Positions 13,564-23,300 of a DNA stretch of 64,000 bases are shown here, one piece after another; positions within the stretch are counted from its first letter, which is position 1, and every line of letters starts with the position of its first letter. The stretch comes from Strigops habroptila. Its lineage: Eukaryota > Chordata > Aves > Psittaciformes > Psittacidae. The stretch covers positions 13,782,992-13,846,991 of the forward strand of contig NC_044283.2 of assembly GCF_004027225.2 (NCBI RefSeq), read 5' to 3'. The notes under the pieces are model-generated. The model saw nothing but the letters and a program-made list of their open reading frames with translations, did no database searches and was not told the origin of the DNA. A program made the position numbers and the translations under genes.

Positions 13564-14990
13564 CTACAATGAAATAAAACGCTAGGATGAATTTTAAATA
13601 TTAAATTGCAAAATTAACTTAGAAAATTAAGAACGTTTTTACAATTTGTTTTAGCTCCCCAAGGAAAGAGACTTCAGATTACACCCAGATTGTGTGCTTT
13701 GATGGCATTTTTCTGATTAAAGATGAGTCACAGTATGCTCACCAGTAGATATGCAGCCATATAGGTAGGATATATTGATTTCAATTAAGATTTTCTTACA
13801 ACAAACACCTTCTGCCAAAACATGCTAATGGCACTGCCAACACACTGACCTCCATAACCACAAGAAAACCCCAATTTAGACAACTTCTAACAAGAATTAG
13901 ATTCTAAGGCAAAAACATATCATACATACAAAATCAACAGCATTTGTAGAGGAAAACCTGTTTCTTCACCCTCTAAACTGAAAAGGAAGAGCACTGTAGT
14001 AGCCCTATTTATTCCCTATTTGTTGATGTTGTAGCTAAGCACATTTCCTACATCGATCTTATTCATTAGACAAGTTAGCATGGCAATTTTTTGTTATTTT
14101 TAATACCACGTAAAGTCTCTTTTAAAAGTCACTTCTTTGAACAGGTTAAAAGGAAGACAAGTAACATTCCCACAGAACACATTTACATTCAATCCTTTTT
14201 TTTGAAAACAAGGAAAAGATTAAACTCTTCCCCTGCACACTTAAAAATATGAAAGGCACATTCCAACTATTAGGACAATTTGAATTTAGAATAGTCTTTT
14301 AACTAATGAATGAAGCAGAAAAACCACGTTGGATTAAACATGACAAGAAAGTCGTTGCCCTCATTTCCAATTCTCATGAGTGCTAGAGACTCCACATTCT
14401 AATTTACTGTGTTACTCCGTGATCCTCTGCGTTAAGGTGGGCTATTACACTCTACCTTTTTCTATTCTTGTCATGTCTTTTACCAGGCTTTAAAATAAAG
14501 AAACCACATCTGTTTCCCAGATAACTGTTTTCACAGCATCCTGCAGCACTTTAACAACCCCTGAATTCAGGCTCTCCCAGCCATCAGGTGCTTCTCTCCC
14601 AGCAGACAAGGTGGCCTTGAGCTGCTTCCGAGCAAGAGGAACCCCGGCAGCACACACATATTTACGCTGAAGCTGCCGTGCCTGGCTGAAGGCCCGGCAC
14701 GGAGCAGGGCACAGCGGGAGCGTTTGCCTCAGGGGACAAGACCAGACACCGAGGGGAGGGCGGGCGCCACCCCGAGAACAGGTGACGAGGCGGCAGCGCG
14801 GCCGGGCGCAGAACACCGCAGGCGGGACCGGTAGCAGGGTCGGAGGGGGACGGGGCTGAGGGCGAGCCGAGCGCTACCCGCCGCGGCGGGACAACACGGG
14901 CACGGCCGCCACACATCCCGCGGCGGGCGGAACGAGGCCCAGCACAGGCGCGGAGGGGAAGTAGCCGGCCCTGCTCAACCCAGCGCTTAC
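13564..14990 (-). other. ZBTB49 first intron (5' UTR intron)
   Basis: Intron between the probable non-coding first exon and the ATG exon. Its 5' end lies in the CpG island and the rest is AT-rich. No other feature was recognised. Confidence 0.6.
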
Positions 14991-15130
14991 CGGCTCCGGC
15001 CGCCTCCCTGCTCCATCCCCGCGCGGCCGCCCGGCGGCAGCTCCGGCCGCCGCTTCCGCTGCCGCTCCTTCCGCTTCCTCGGCGGGGCGGGGGCCGCGCA
15101 GGCGCAGGGCGGCGGTGCCGGAGCGGGACG
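14991..15130 (-). other. ZBTB49: Probable non-coding first exon of ZBTB49
   Basis: On the minus strand a strong donor GAGCCG|GTAAGCG ends at 14991, inside the CpG island. It would splice to the acceptor at 13564 in front of the ATG exon. The 5' boundary is a guess, because the transcription start cannot be read from sequence. Confidence 0.5.
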
Positions 15131-15144
15131 CTGGGCGGTGGGTG

Positions 15145-15150
15145 CACGTG
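15145..15150. promoter_or_regulatory. E-box CACGTG in the ZBTB49/LYAR promoter
   Basis: Perfect palindromic canonical E-box (MYC/MAX, USF class), centrally placed between the two divergent genes. Binding is inferred. Confidence 0.5.
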
Positions 15151-15187
15151 CCGTCGTGGCGGCCGTTGGGGGCGGCGGCTGAGGTGC

Positions 15188-15224
15188 GGGGCGGGGGGTG
15201 CGGGTAACGGGAGCGGGGGGAGGG
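15188..15224 (+). other. G-quadruplex-prone G-tract cluster
   Basis: Five runs of three or more G at 15188-15191, 15193-15198, 15202-15204, 15215-15220 and 15222-15224, with loops of one to ten bases. This fits a loose G4 pattern in the divergent promoter. Confidence 0.6.
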
Positions 15225-15627
15225 CACGGCTGCGGCCTGCTGCCGCCGAGGAGCCCGCCTGCCTCCCGGCCTTCCCGCCCCCTGCGGCCGGGACCCCCCT
15301 CAGGCGGCTCCGCGCCCGCTCGCCCGCAGCCGGCGGAGCCGGGTGGGCTGCAGGCAGCGGACGGAAGGGCGGGGGGGGTCGCACCGGGAAGCGGAGGGGA
15401 GCCGTGAATTTGGGAAGCGTATCGGCATGGGGTGGGGGAATAGGGGGGTATTTGTTTTCCCTTGTGCTTAGGTACCAGCCAAAATGAGCTTTTCCCCCCG
15501 AACTTCTGCACACGCAAAATCAAACAGCTTAGTTTTTCTGTGGGTAGATGCACAGCTGCATTCGTTTTCAGTCGTCCAAGTGCATCTTTCAAGTTGTAAA
15601 CTTAAGATCTTCTCCTTGTATTTGTAG

Positions 15628-15816
15628 GGCTGTGCTTGTGTGGGGAGGCAAAAGATTGTACCCATTCCACAGAAGCTCCTGATCACTCGCCAGCATGGTC
15701 GTTTTCACATGCAATGCGTGTGGAGAGTCTGTGAAGAAAGCACAGGTTGAAAAACACGTGAACATCTGCAGGAACTGTCAGTGCCTTTCTTGCATGGATT
15801 GTGGCAAGGATTTCTG
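15628..15816 (+). CDS. LYAR: LYAR exon with start codon (both zinc fingers, except last ligands)
   Basis: Acceptor TTTGTAG at 15625-15627, a 67-nt 5' UTR portion, ATG at 15695, donor TTTCTG|GTAGGT. It reads MVVFTCNACGESVKK onward to CGKDFW. An upstream non-coding exon must lie in the CpG island, but its donor cannot be chosen with confidence. Confidence 0.93.
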
Positions 15817-18800
15817 GTAGGTAGAGGATGGGAAATAGCCTTGCTCATGTGGCAGTGCTTGTCACCAATACAACATTTTCCTATGGTATATTAGAATTAA
15901 ATTGGGCAATTTCTGAATAACCTATATTTGTGTTTAAAAACTATACACGTTTTTATATAGCTTCAAGCTTAGTCATCCAGGTTTGAACCACAAGGACGAC
16001 TAAACCACACAGTAAAGAGAGGTGCAGTCTTTTATAGTTTCAAGTGGCAGTGCTTTCAGCTTGTGATCATCCACAACTGCTGCTTATTCTGTTACTGCAG
16101 AGAGAGTGAGATTGGCAGTAACATTGAAAATTCTGGATTGGGTTGTCACTTCTCAGAACTCAGAAGAAAGCAGTGCTACTATCTGCTTTTTAAATATAAA
16201 TACGTGAATTTGCATAAGAAAATAATGTTGTCCTCAAATAATGATTATATTTTGCAATACTTTACTGACAAAAAGATTAAGTTCTGTGTTATTCATTGCT
16301 TTTGGGGGACACTTACACATTGGTCAGAACTACAGTACCACATTAGTATATCTATATTTAGGAATTAGGTTTTTGGAAGCATTTTCACCTGCTATTCCAA
16401 TGTTAAACTGTGTCAATATCAGTAGTAAAACACAGATAAATGCATTAATAGCCATGTACATGGCTCTTAATGTTACATGTACAGATGTGCCTAAGTTAGA
16501 AAAGGCAGCAGTATACTGAGGACTCCTGTAGTTTTGCAAGTTGGAAATCTTCACTGAAGGCTGTAGCATGGCAGAAGTGTCAACAGTCTTACAAGCATAT
16601 ACTTTACTCATATAAGCATTGACAGTAGTAGGGTTTAAATGACAGGCGCTATCATCTTTTACTTCAGTTTGTTGATTGTGTAAGTCTTGTGTAGTTCAAA
16701 GGACTGAAACACTTTAGTGAATTACAGTTAAAAATCTCCTGTGTTCAGGGGTGATGATTATAAGGAACATGTGAAGTGTGTAAGTGAAGACCAGAAATAT
16801 GGTGGAAAAGATTTTGAAGCCAAAACCAACAAAGGAGATGCTAAACAACAGGAGTGGATTCAGGTAAGGTTTGTGCTATATACAGATACAATAAATAACT
16901 GTTGTTTATAATTGTTACAGATGCAGCAGAGGCTATACTGAATCAAACCAAAGATCTGTTTTTCCCAGTATCCACAGCTTTCTTTGGCAGTTCCTTAGTA
17001 GGTCTGTTGTTTATCCTGGTCAGAAATGCACCTTTTCTTTATTTTGAATCTATCTGTTACTGGTTTGATAAGGCATATGAATAATACCATTGAAGTCAAC
17101 AGATCAGTGCCATTGTTGAGACTGAACATTGTTTAAGTACACTGTTCAAAAGCAGTATGATGTGAATGCTACTACTTATGAAAATTGTTAGCCTTCCTCA
17201 ATAGTAAGTCCCTTCTACGCGGAAAAGTGAGGGATTATTACAGAGCGTCCTTTTCTGGTAGTCTTAACGCATCCACAAAACCTTTCAGAAAACAGATTTT
17301 CAGAAGTACAGGCAGGCTTTCCAGTGTCCAGTGGCTACATCTTTAAATAATGGGAAGCAGGGCCTTTTTCCCTTATAAGCAGCAGTGCTGTTCAAGTAAC
17401 TGCCACAAGGCCCTGGCCTGACCTTCTCTGTTGTCCTGTGCTGAGATATACTGTGATATGGAATTGGACCCCTTTGGCTAGTTTCGGTCAAGTGTCCTGT
17501 CTCTGCTTCCTCCTGGCTTCTTGTGCCCCTCCTGTCTGACAGAGCATGAGAGACTGAAAAGTCCTTGGTCAGGGTAAGCATTACTTAGCAACAGCTAAAA
17601 CACTGGTGTGTTATCAGCATTATTCTCAGACTAAAACCAAAATACAGCGTTGCACCAGCTACTAGGAAGAAAATTAACTCTTACAGCTGAAACCAGGACA
17701 CATACCTTGCATGTATCGCTTGATCATTGTGCTGCTTTGCTGATTTAGTTCTGTTTTTCTTCATTCAGAAAATTCATGAAGTAATAAAGAAGCCAAACAT
17801 AAGCCCTAAAGTGCGGAACATTCTGGAGCAAATGCGTGTCTTTGATAATATTCCAAGAAAAAAAGTAAAGTTTCAGGTATGTTTTAACAGAGATTTGTAG
17901 TAATCCATGCAGTGAGCTTAAAAATAGACTTTCTTAGTGAGAACCACTCTCTTTTAACAAAGGTGGGACAAATTGTTTGTTAGGGCATTGGTAAATAGGT
18001 TGTGTAATAGCGGAGTTTCAAATAAGGCAGTGTTTGTAAAATACATCTCCTTGCTCAAAAGGGCTCTCTGTGAGCCGTTTTAATTCAGTAGTAAGCAAGA
18101 GACTCATCATTCAAGCTTAATCTCCATACATAGGCTTGTTCTTTTTTTTTTATATAACTTTTTTTTTTTCTATTTGCATTTTCTAACGAATGTCCAAGTT
18201 CTTAGACATGCTCCTAAAGGATTCTTGTGCTTTTGGTTTTTTCCTGGTAAAGGCAAGATACTGAGATTTCCTGTGGCTCAGTATTCTGACAGAATCCCCC
18301 ACACTGCATGCTGCACTAAACTTTGCATCACAGCAAAAGCAAGTTCCAAATGTTTCATGTGGTATCAGTAAAGAATTACTGACAAGCTGGCCTTATTTAT
18401 TTATGTTTATTTCCCTCTCTGTTCTGTGCCTCAGATTGTGAGGCTGAGAGAAGATCATGGTTCCTTCCAAAGCACTCGGATAGAACCTAGTAGAGCTGCA
18501 GTGAAATTGCTGCTAGCAAGCTGAAGGTTAGAATACTTTTCTACAAAATTAATGTTCTGAATAGGGAAAGTGATACTGTCAAGAAGCCTCTTTTGTTTTG
18601 GTAAGATGTTGCAGTGGAAGATCAAAAGTTCTTGCAGTTTAATTTTCCAATTTGCTAATGAAGCTTTTTTGGGATTTTCATTGCAATGCAAAAATTAGTA
18701 CGTAGGATTTACTTAGAATTCCATGTTCCTGAATGTTGATCTGTTGCTGATCGTGTGAGCATATTATAAGGAGAAATTTACTGCTTTGTTTTTATTTTCA

Positions 18801-21800
18801 GCAGGAATTCCTGCAATAGCCCCAACCAACGACTTTCAGATGTTTGCATTGAGATGTTTGCTTAAATTTTACTTCTCTGTAATAAACTAATGTGTCCATT
18901 TAGGAGCACGACCATCTGTCCAAATACACAAATAAGTAAGATTAAATCCTAATGTTTTAGCTCCTGGAAAGAGTCAGAAGGTTTGGCAGGACATTAACAC
19001 AACCAGCTGTATTCAAAAGCTTGAGGATTTCTATATATTTACCTCTTCTGGATTACCATTAGTGAGGCAATTGAGAGGCATGGTATAGCCTTATAACAGT
19101 ACACAGATATGAGGTTTAAGAGCTTCATAAAGTAAATGTATTAGAGATGCACCTTTTCAGTTATTGTTGGTGTCTTTTTTTTCTGGCACAGAATTGGATG
19201 AAGAACAGTTTGAGAATTACTGACAGCACTTTGCAAGACCAGGTGTGGGATATTTTCTCTGAAGCAACCCGAAATGTAAGTTAAGTTAGAGGTACAACAG
19301 GAATGCAGTCAAAAATTCTGGAAGGAAAACCTCTCGGGCTCCTTTTGTAGATGTTAGCATAAATACTGTTTCCCATTGTTACAGTGGATTATGTTACAAC
19401 GTTATATTCCTAGACTAATTTCCTTGCTAATTTGTGGAACATATTGTTGCTGAAGTAGTTGTGTGTACTGAGAAGGTCGTGATTAAAAACTTTGACACAG
19501 TGACACGATTGTGACATAATCAAAAGGCTAACAACTTTACACTAGAGGTACATAAGGAAAGGGGAAAACACTATCTTTGGTTCCACTTTTACCGCACGCT
19601 AAAAAGGAAAACAACGGCTTTTGAGAAGTTCATTGGCCTCAAATTTATGTGTACTGGAGTGGGAAATTAACAGCATCTAGTCTACTTGTTTTACTGGTGG
19701 AGAGAGATGAGATGTGTCCAGATGATAGATTCACATTGTCCTTTTTTCTCAGTGCCTAATTCTTTGCTATTTCAATATTAGCATATTTTGGTATTATTAT
19801 TATTATTAGCTATTACTACTACTGGAAAGCTGTTACAGAAGCTTACTTCTCAGCTGATGTAAAGATGGGCTCCTCCTCCTCCCAGCTTCTTCTGAGGAAG
19901 AACACAGGCATAGCTGTGACATTAATCCCTTGTTGACCATGCTTCATATTCCTGATGATTCCAATTAAATCTATTCATAGTTTTTCTGAAGAATCGAAAT
20001 ATAAGAGCCAGGAAGGAAAGAAATACTTGGTTTTTTTTTTAAAGGATATGAACGTAATAGAAACTCTGGGCACTGAATTTCAAGTACACTATGTTGCTGG
20101 AACATGTATTTGGAATCAGTAGAACTTCACTAAAGTCATAAGCAGTTCCCTCTAGATTTAAACTGATTTTTAAAAAATATCTCAAGATATTATTTGTAAT
20201 ATATACCTTAAAGTGTATGTACTCAAAGAAAGTTCTTAAGTGGAATTCAAATTGAATTGAAATTACTCTTTACAAAAACATGTTGGTTGCTTTTGTAAAC
20301 ATGCATTCTCTTTCTAAACAGCTACATTAATATTTCAGTAATTGTATTTCACTTGTCATTATTAAAGCTTTATTTAAATATAAAAATGTTCATTAATATA
20401 TTAATTCTTCTATAAGAACAGGACCATTAAAAGAAACCCAAATATGTTAAGGTGAGAAAAATACAATTAGAACAACCAGCAGTGCCTTTGTTGACATCAC
20501 GCAGTAATAGTTCATTGTCCCAGCCAAAACCCACGACGGGGAACTGGATGGCAAAGCTCAGATTATTACTCCAGGGCGATGTATTTGGGAATAGGTTCTG
20601 TATCTTGCTGTAATAGACCATGATTTTGTCTGCATTAAAAAAATCCCAAACTCATGGACAATTATTTCAAATAGAAATTATATATGTTGTAAGTTAACAT
20701 TTCCGTGATGTTAAGATAATTAGCATTTAGGTTGTTAAGTTAAAAGAAGAATCAGCCACACTATTTAGTGCTGTTTCTCGGGTAACTGGTGTCACTGCTT
20801 ATAAGTGTGACTGTTTAATTGACTTCAGAATGTTCTTCATGAATCATGTAGTAAAGTTTCCATGTCAAAAAGGCATGTAAAAATTGTAATAATCTGTCTT
20901 TCCACAAAAGATTTCAAGTGAGAAAGAACAAGCCCAACCACAGCAGAAGGAAGAAGTGCATTCTGCGGAAACTGGGGAACAAGCAATGGCAGAAGAAAAT
21001 GGAATTACAGATGATAAAGCTGAGAGGAAAAAGAATAAGAGAGAACGAAAAGAAGAGAGACAAAAGAACAAAAAGAAGGAGAAAAAAGACTTGAAATTAG
21101 AAAACCAGTCAGAAGTAAAAAAGAGTAAAAAGTCCAAAAAAGAAAAGGAGAGCTTGGAGAATGAATGTGAAATAAATGGAAATGGCCAGCAGAGTGTAGT
21201 AGAAAAGGAAACAAACGTAAAGAAACGCAAACATAAACATGCAGAAGGTATCCATCCTACACTTTATATTCTTGCTTGTTTTCAACATGTTTTTTCTTTA
21301 TGCCCTAAAGCTCAGTAATTTACCTAAGTAGAATTTTTTAAATAGTAAGTTACATGTACAAATCAGATTATTTTTTAACACAGTGGTTGCACAGTCCTTT
21401 ATAAAATCTGAACCTCTTAGCAAATATGAACTCATGTTGCAAGAACAGAAATTTTAAGTCACGTTAGAACTTCTCTTCTAGTCGTATAAATTTTTGTGTA
21501 TGTTTATTCAATTCCATCTCTAGAGGAACCTCGTATCACAACAAAGAGAGTGAAAACTGAACATGTTTCAGAAGACATGGAAACAGAAAACACCAATGGC
21601 AACGAAGAGAATGTGGGAACAGGTAAACATATTCTTAAAAGGGGAGTTTAGATAGTTACAAAGCTATTCTGCAAAAGCACATTAGCCAACATAGAGGAAA
21701 AAGGGTAACAGCTCTTTGTATCTCTTACATCCCTCATTTTTGCTCAGTGAATCATAAATTGGACTTTAGCCATGTTGGACCTTAGTTGATACTTGGACAA

Positions 21801-22808
21801 ACCTACTTACGCTTGTCCTCTGACAGACTGTTACTGTTGGGGAATGTCTGTACTTGAACATACAGATTGTTTATTTGGAAACATGACCTCTCAAGTGCGT
21901 ACCATGTGGGATTGACTACCTGTGCTCTAAGGGCAAAGAAATGGGATCTTCCCAACTGTCCCTGTGTTACATAAAAGTTGCTGCTTAATATCTAAAGCAC
22001 AGAAGTAAAAAAAGCCCTGACCCCAGCCTTTGAAGTAATGTGTTGGTTCTTTATGTCTGTCCTCTTAGAATCTTCAGAAAGAGCCCACATGACTTCATGC
22101 TTAGGCAACCTGCTGCTGTAGGGTCAGTAAGATACCAACTGTTGTGGTAGATGAACTCGTTCCAAAATTAGGTGATTGAAGGCTGGTTTTTATGAGAGAA
22201 GACGATGTGTAAATACCTAATTTTACTGATGATGATGTACATCTAATTATTTCCTAGGTAAATTCAACTGGAAGGGAACTATCAAAGCTGTTCTCAAACA
22301 GGCTCCAGACAATGAAATTTCAATTAAGAAACTAAGAAAAAAGGTAGAGTGCAACATGGCTTTTTTAATCTCCTTTGGTCTTGTGAATTTCTTTCTGTAA
22401 TGTTCATAAAGTTGTTCATAAATGTAAAGTTCATAAACTCCTGCCCCATATAAGCAAAAAAAGTTTGACATTATTTAACAATTGGCAGAATATCAACTGA
22501 GGGGCATGTTCTTTATTGCTTACTGGACTACAGGAGAAATTCAGTGCTAATTCTGCAAAGGAATAATAGCATAATAGATTCTCTGATACTTTCAACAGAG
22601 TAACGTGAATGTATTATTGCTGAAAGTGGAATCATCTTTACTAACTCAGAACCATTCCTCTGTCTTTATGCAGGTTATAGCTCAGTATTACGCCGTAGCT
22701 GGTGAACATCACAAATCAGAAGAGGATATTCTAGTCATATTTAATAAGAAAGTAAATAACAATCCCAAGTTTAGAGTTTTAAAGGACAAAGTTAAACTCC
22801 TGAAATAA
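15695..22808 (+). CDS. LYAR: LYAR, cell growth-regulating nucleolar zinc-finger protein
   Basis: Nucleolar protein used in pre-rRNA processing and ribosome biogenesis; in mammals it also binds DNA at globin and other promoters. Coding exons: 15695-15816, 16749-16863, 17769-17876, 19192-19275, 20911-21247, 21524-21622, 22258-22343 and 22674-22808. They sum to 1086 nt, or 361 residues (human 379). Two LYAR-type zinc fingers are visible: C6-C9-H21-C25 and C33-C36-H48-C51. A conserved helical segment follows (about 75-143), then a Lys/Glu-rich coiled-coil-like region (about 144-288) that gives nucleolar localisation in the family. A conserved C-terminal domain runs from about 290 to 361, with the motif FNWKGTIKAVLKQAPDNE and ending in KDKVKLLK. 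The start has a strong context (A at -3, G at +4). All introns are GT-AG and the frame is intact. Divergent to ZBTB49 from a shared CpG island. Confidence 0.96.
15817..16748 (+). other. LYAR intron inside zinc finger 2
   Basis: AT-rich intron. Open frames at 16063-16519 show no recognisable domain and no splice-consistent frame. Nothing else was seen. Confidence 0.7.
16749..16863 (+). CDS. LYAR: LYAR exon (end of zinc finger 2)
   Basis: Acceptor TTCAG, donor CAG|GTAAGG. It begins by completing Trp41, then GDDYKEHVKC, which supplies the last His and Cys of finger 2. It ends ...QQEWIQ in phase 0. Confidence 0.93.
17769..17876 (+). CDS. LYAR: LYAR exon (conserved helical segment)
   Basis: Acceptor TTCATTCAG, donor CAG|GTATGT. 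36 codons, KIHEVIKKPNISPKVRNILE and onward, matching the segment after the fingers in human LYAR. Confidence 0.93.
19192..19275 (+). CDS. LYAR: LYAR exon
   Basis: Acceptor TTCTGGCACAG, donor AAAT|GTAAGT. 28 codons, NWMKNSLRITDSTLQDQVWD then IFSEATRN, conserved in the family. Confidence 0.93.
19792..19808 (+). repeat. (TTA)n microsatellite
   Basis: Short uninterrupted trinucleotide run in a LYAR intron. Confidence 0.8.
20911..21247 (+). CDS. LYAR: LYAR exon (Lys/Glu-rich nucleolar region)
   Basis: Acceptor CCACAAAAG, donor GAAG|GTATCC. It encodes an extremely basic/acidic stretch with KKNKRERKEERQKNKKKEKK, the family's charged coiled-coil region. Reading past the donor gives an unrelated tail and stop at 21318, so the splice is needed. 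Confidence 0.93.
21524..21622 (+). CDS. LYAR: LYAR exon (variable acidic/basic linker)
   Basis: Acceptor CCATCTCTAG, donor ACAG|GTAAAC. It reads EEPRITTKRVKTEHVSEDME and onward. It is poorly conserved against human, as expected for this linker; phases agree on both sides. Confidence 0.85.
21623..22257 (+). other. LYAR intron before the C-terminal domain exons
   Basis: 635 bp of intron; nothing recognised. Confidence 0.7.
22258..22343 (+). CDS. LYAR: LYAR exon (start of C-terminal domain)
   Basis: Acceptor TTCCTAG, donor AAAG|GTAGAG. It reads KFNWKGTIKAVLKQAPDNEI then SIKKLRKK, the best-conserved part of the C-terminal domain. Confidence 0.95.
22674..22808 (+). CDS. LYAR: LYAR last coding exon
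   Basis: Acceptor CTTTATGCAG. It reads VIAQYYAVAGEHHKSEEDIL to KLLK and stop TAA at 22806-22808, closely matching the human C-terminus. Confidence 0.95.
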   Translation, partial: VIAQYYAVAGEHHKSEEDILVIFNKKVNNNPKFRVLKDKVKLLK

Positions 22809-23300
22809 GAGTTTGCATACTTTCATAACCTTTGCATTTTAATTAGACTGAAACAAATTCTTCTATCAGCTGTACAAATATCTTGCACTGGTCTCAAATT
22901 GTTCACCTGAGAGCAGAATTCAACTTTTAAGACTGGATTCCTCCTCTTTTTCTAGATATATCACAGAACATTTTAAGATATTTTATTTTTTGATTTTATG
23001 GAAAATGTATATTTTTTGGTACAAGTTTTAAGAAACATTGAAAATAATTGCTGCCTATTGTATTAAAATTCTTCTAATGGATATAATCTATAGGCAAGAA
23101 TGTTTAGCAGGACCTGTGTTGTGTGTCTTTTTGCAGAAACTATTGTAAGAGCAAAGAGGATTTTCATATTCAAAACCCCATTGTGGAATAAATGTTTTGT
23201 TATGCTAAAATTCTATGACTGATATCCCCCTTTAATAGGGGGCTTTAATAACCTGTTAATTTTGTGTTGTAACATACATAATAAAAGCATCTTTCAAGTT
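22809..23300 (+). other. LYAR: LYAR 3' UTR with poly(A) signals
   Basis: AATAAA at 23187-23192 and again at 23280-23285 follow the stop codon by about 380 and 470 nt. Either could end the transcript. Confidence 0.6.

Larger units (their letters stand above)
14640..15420. promoter_or_regulatory. CpG island, shared divergent promoter of ZBTB49 and LYAR
   Basis: An abrupt GC- and CpG-rich block between two head-to-head genes in otherwise AT-rich DNA. It holds an E-box CACGTG at 15145-15150, an NRF1-type GCGCAGGCGCA at 15096-15106, GGAAG/CTTCC ETS-like cores at 15065-15080, and a dense run of G tracts. No TATA box is evident. The ZBTB49 first-exon donor sits at its left and the LYAR ATG exon about 200 bp to its right. 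Large open frames here are by-products of GC content. Confidence 0.8.
16864..20910 (+). other. LYAR introns (three) around exons 17769-17876 and 19192-19275
   Basis: Intronic apart from the two exons listed. The only feature noted is a short (TTA)n run at 19792-19808. Confidence 0.7.

Noticed and set aside
14490-15592. Several long open frames in the ZBTB49/LYAR CpG island (up to 283 codons)
   Set aside because: Pro/Arg/Ala-rich in every frame and on both strands, which is the expected result of high GC lacking stop codons.
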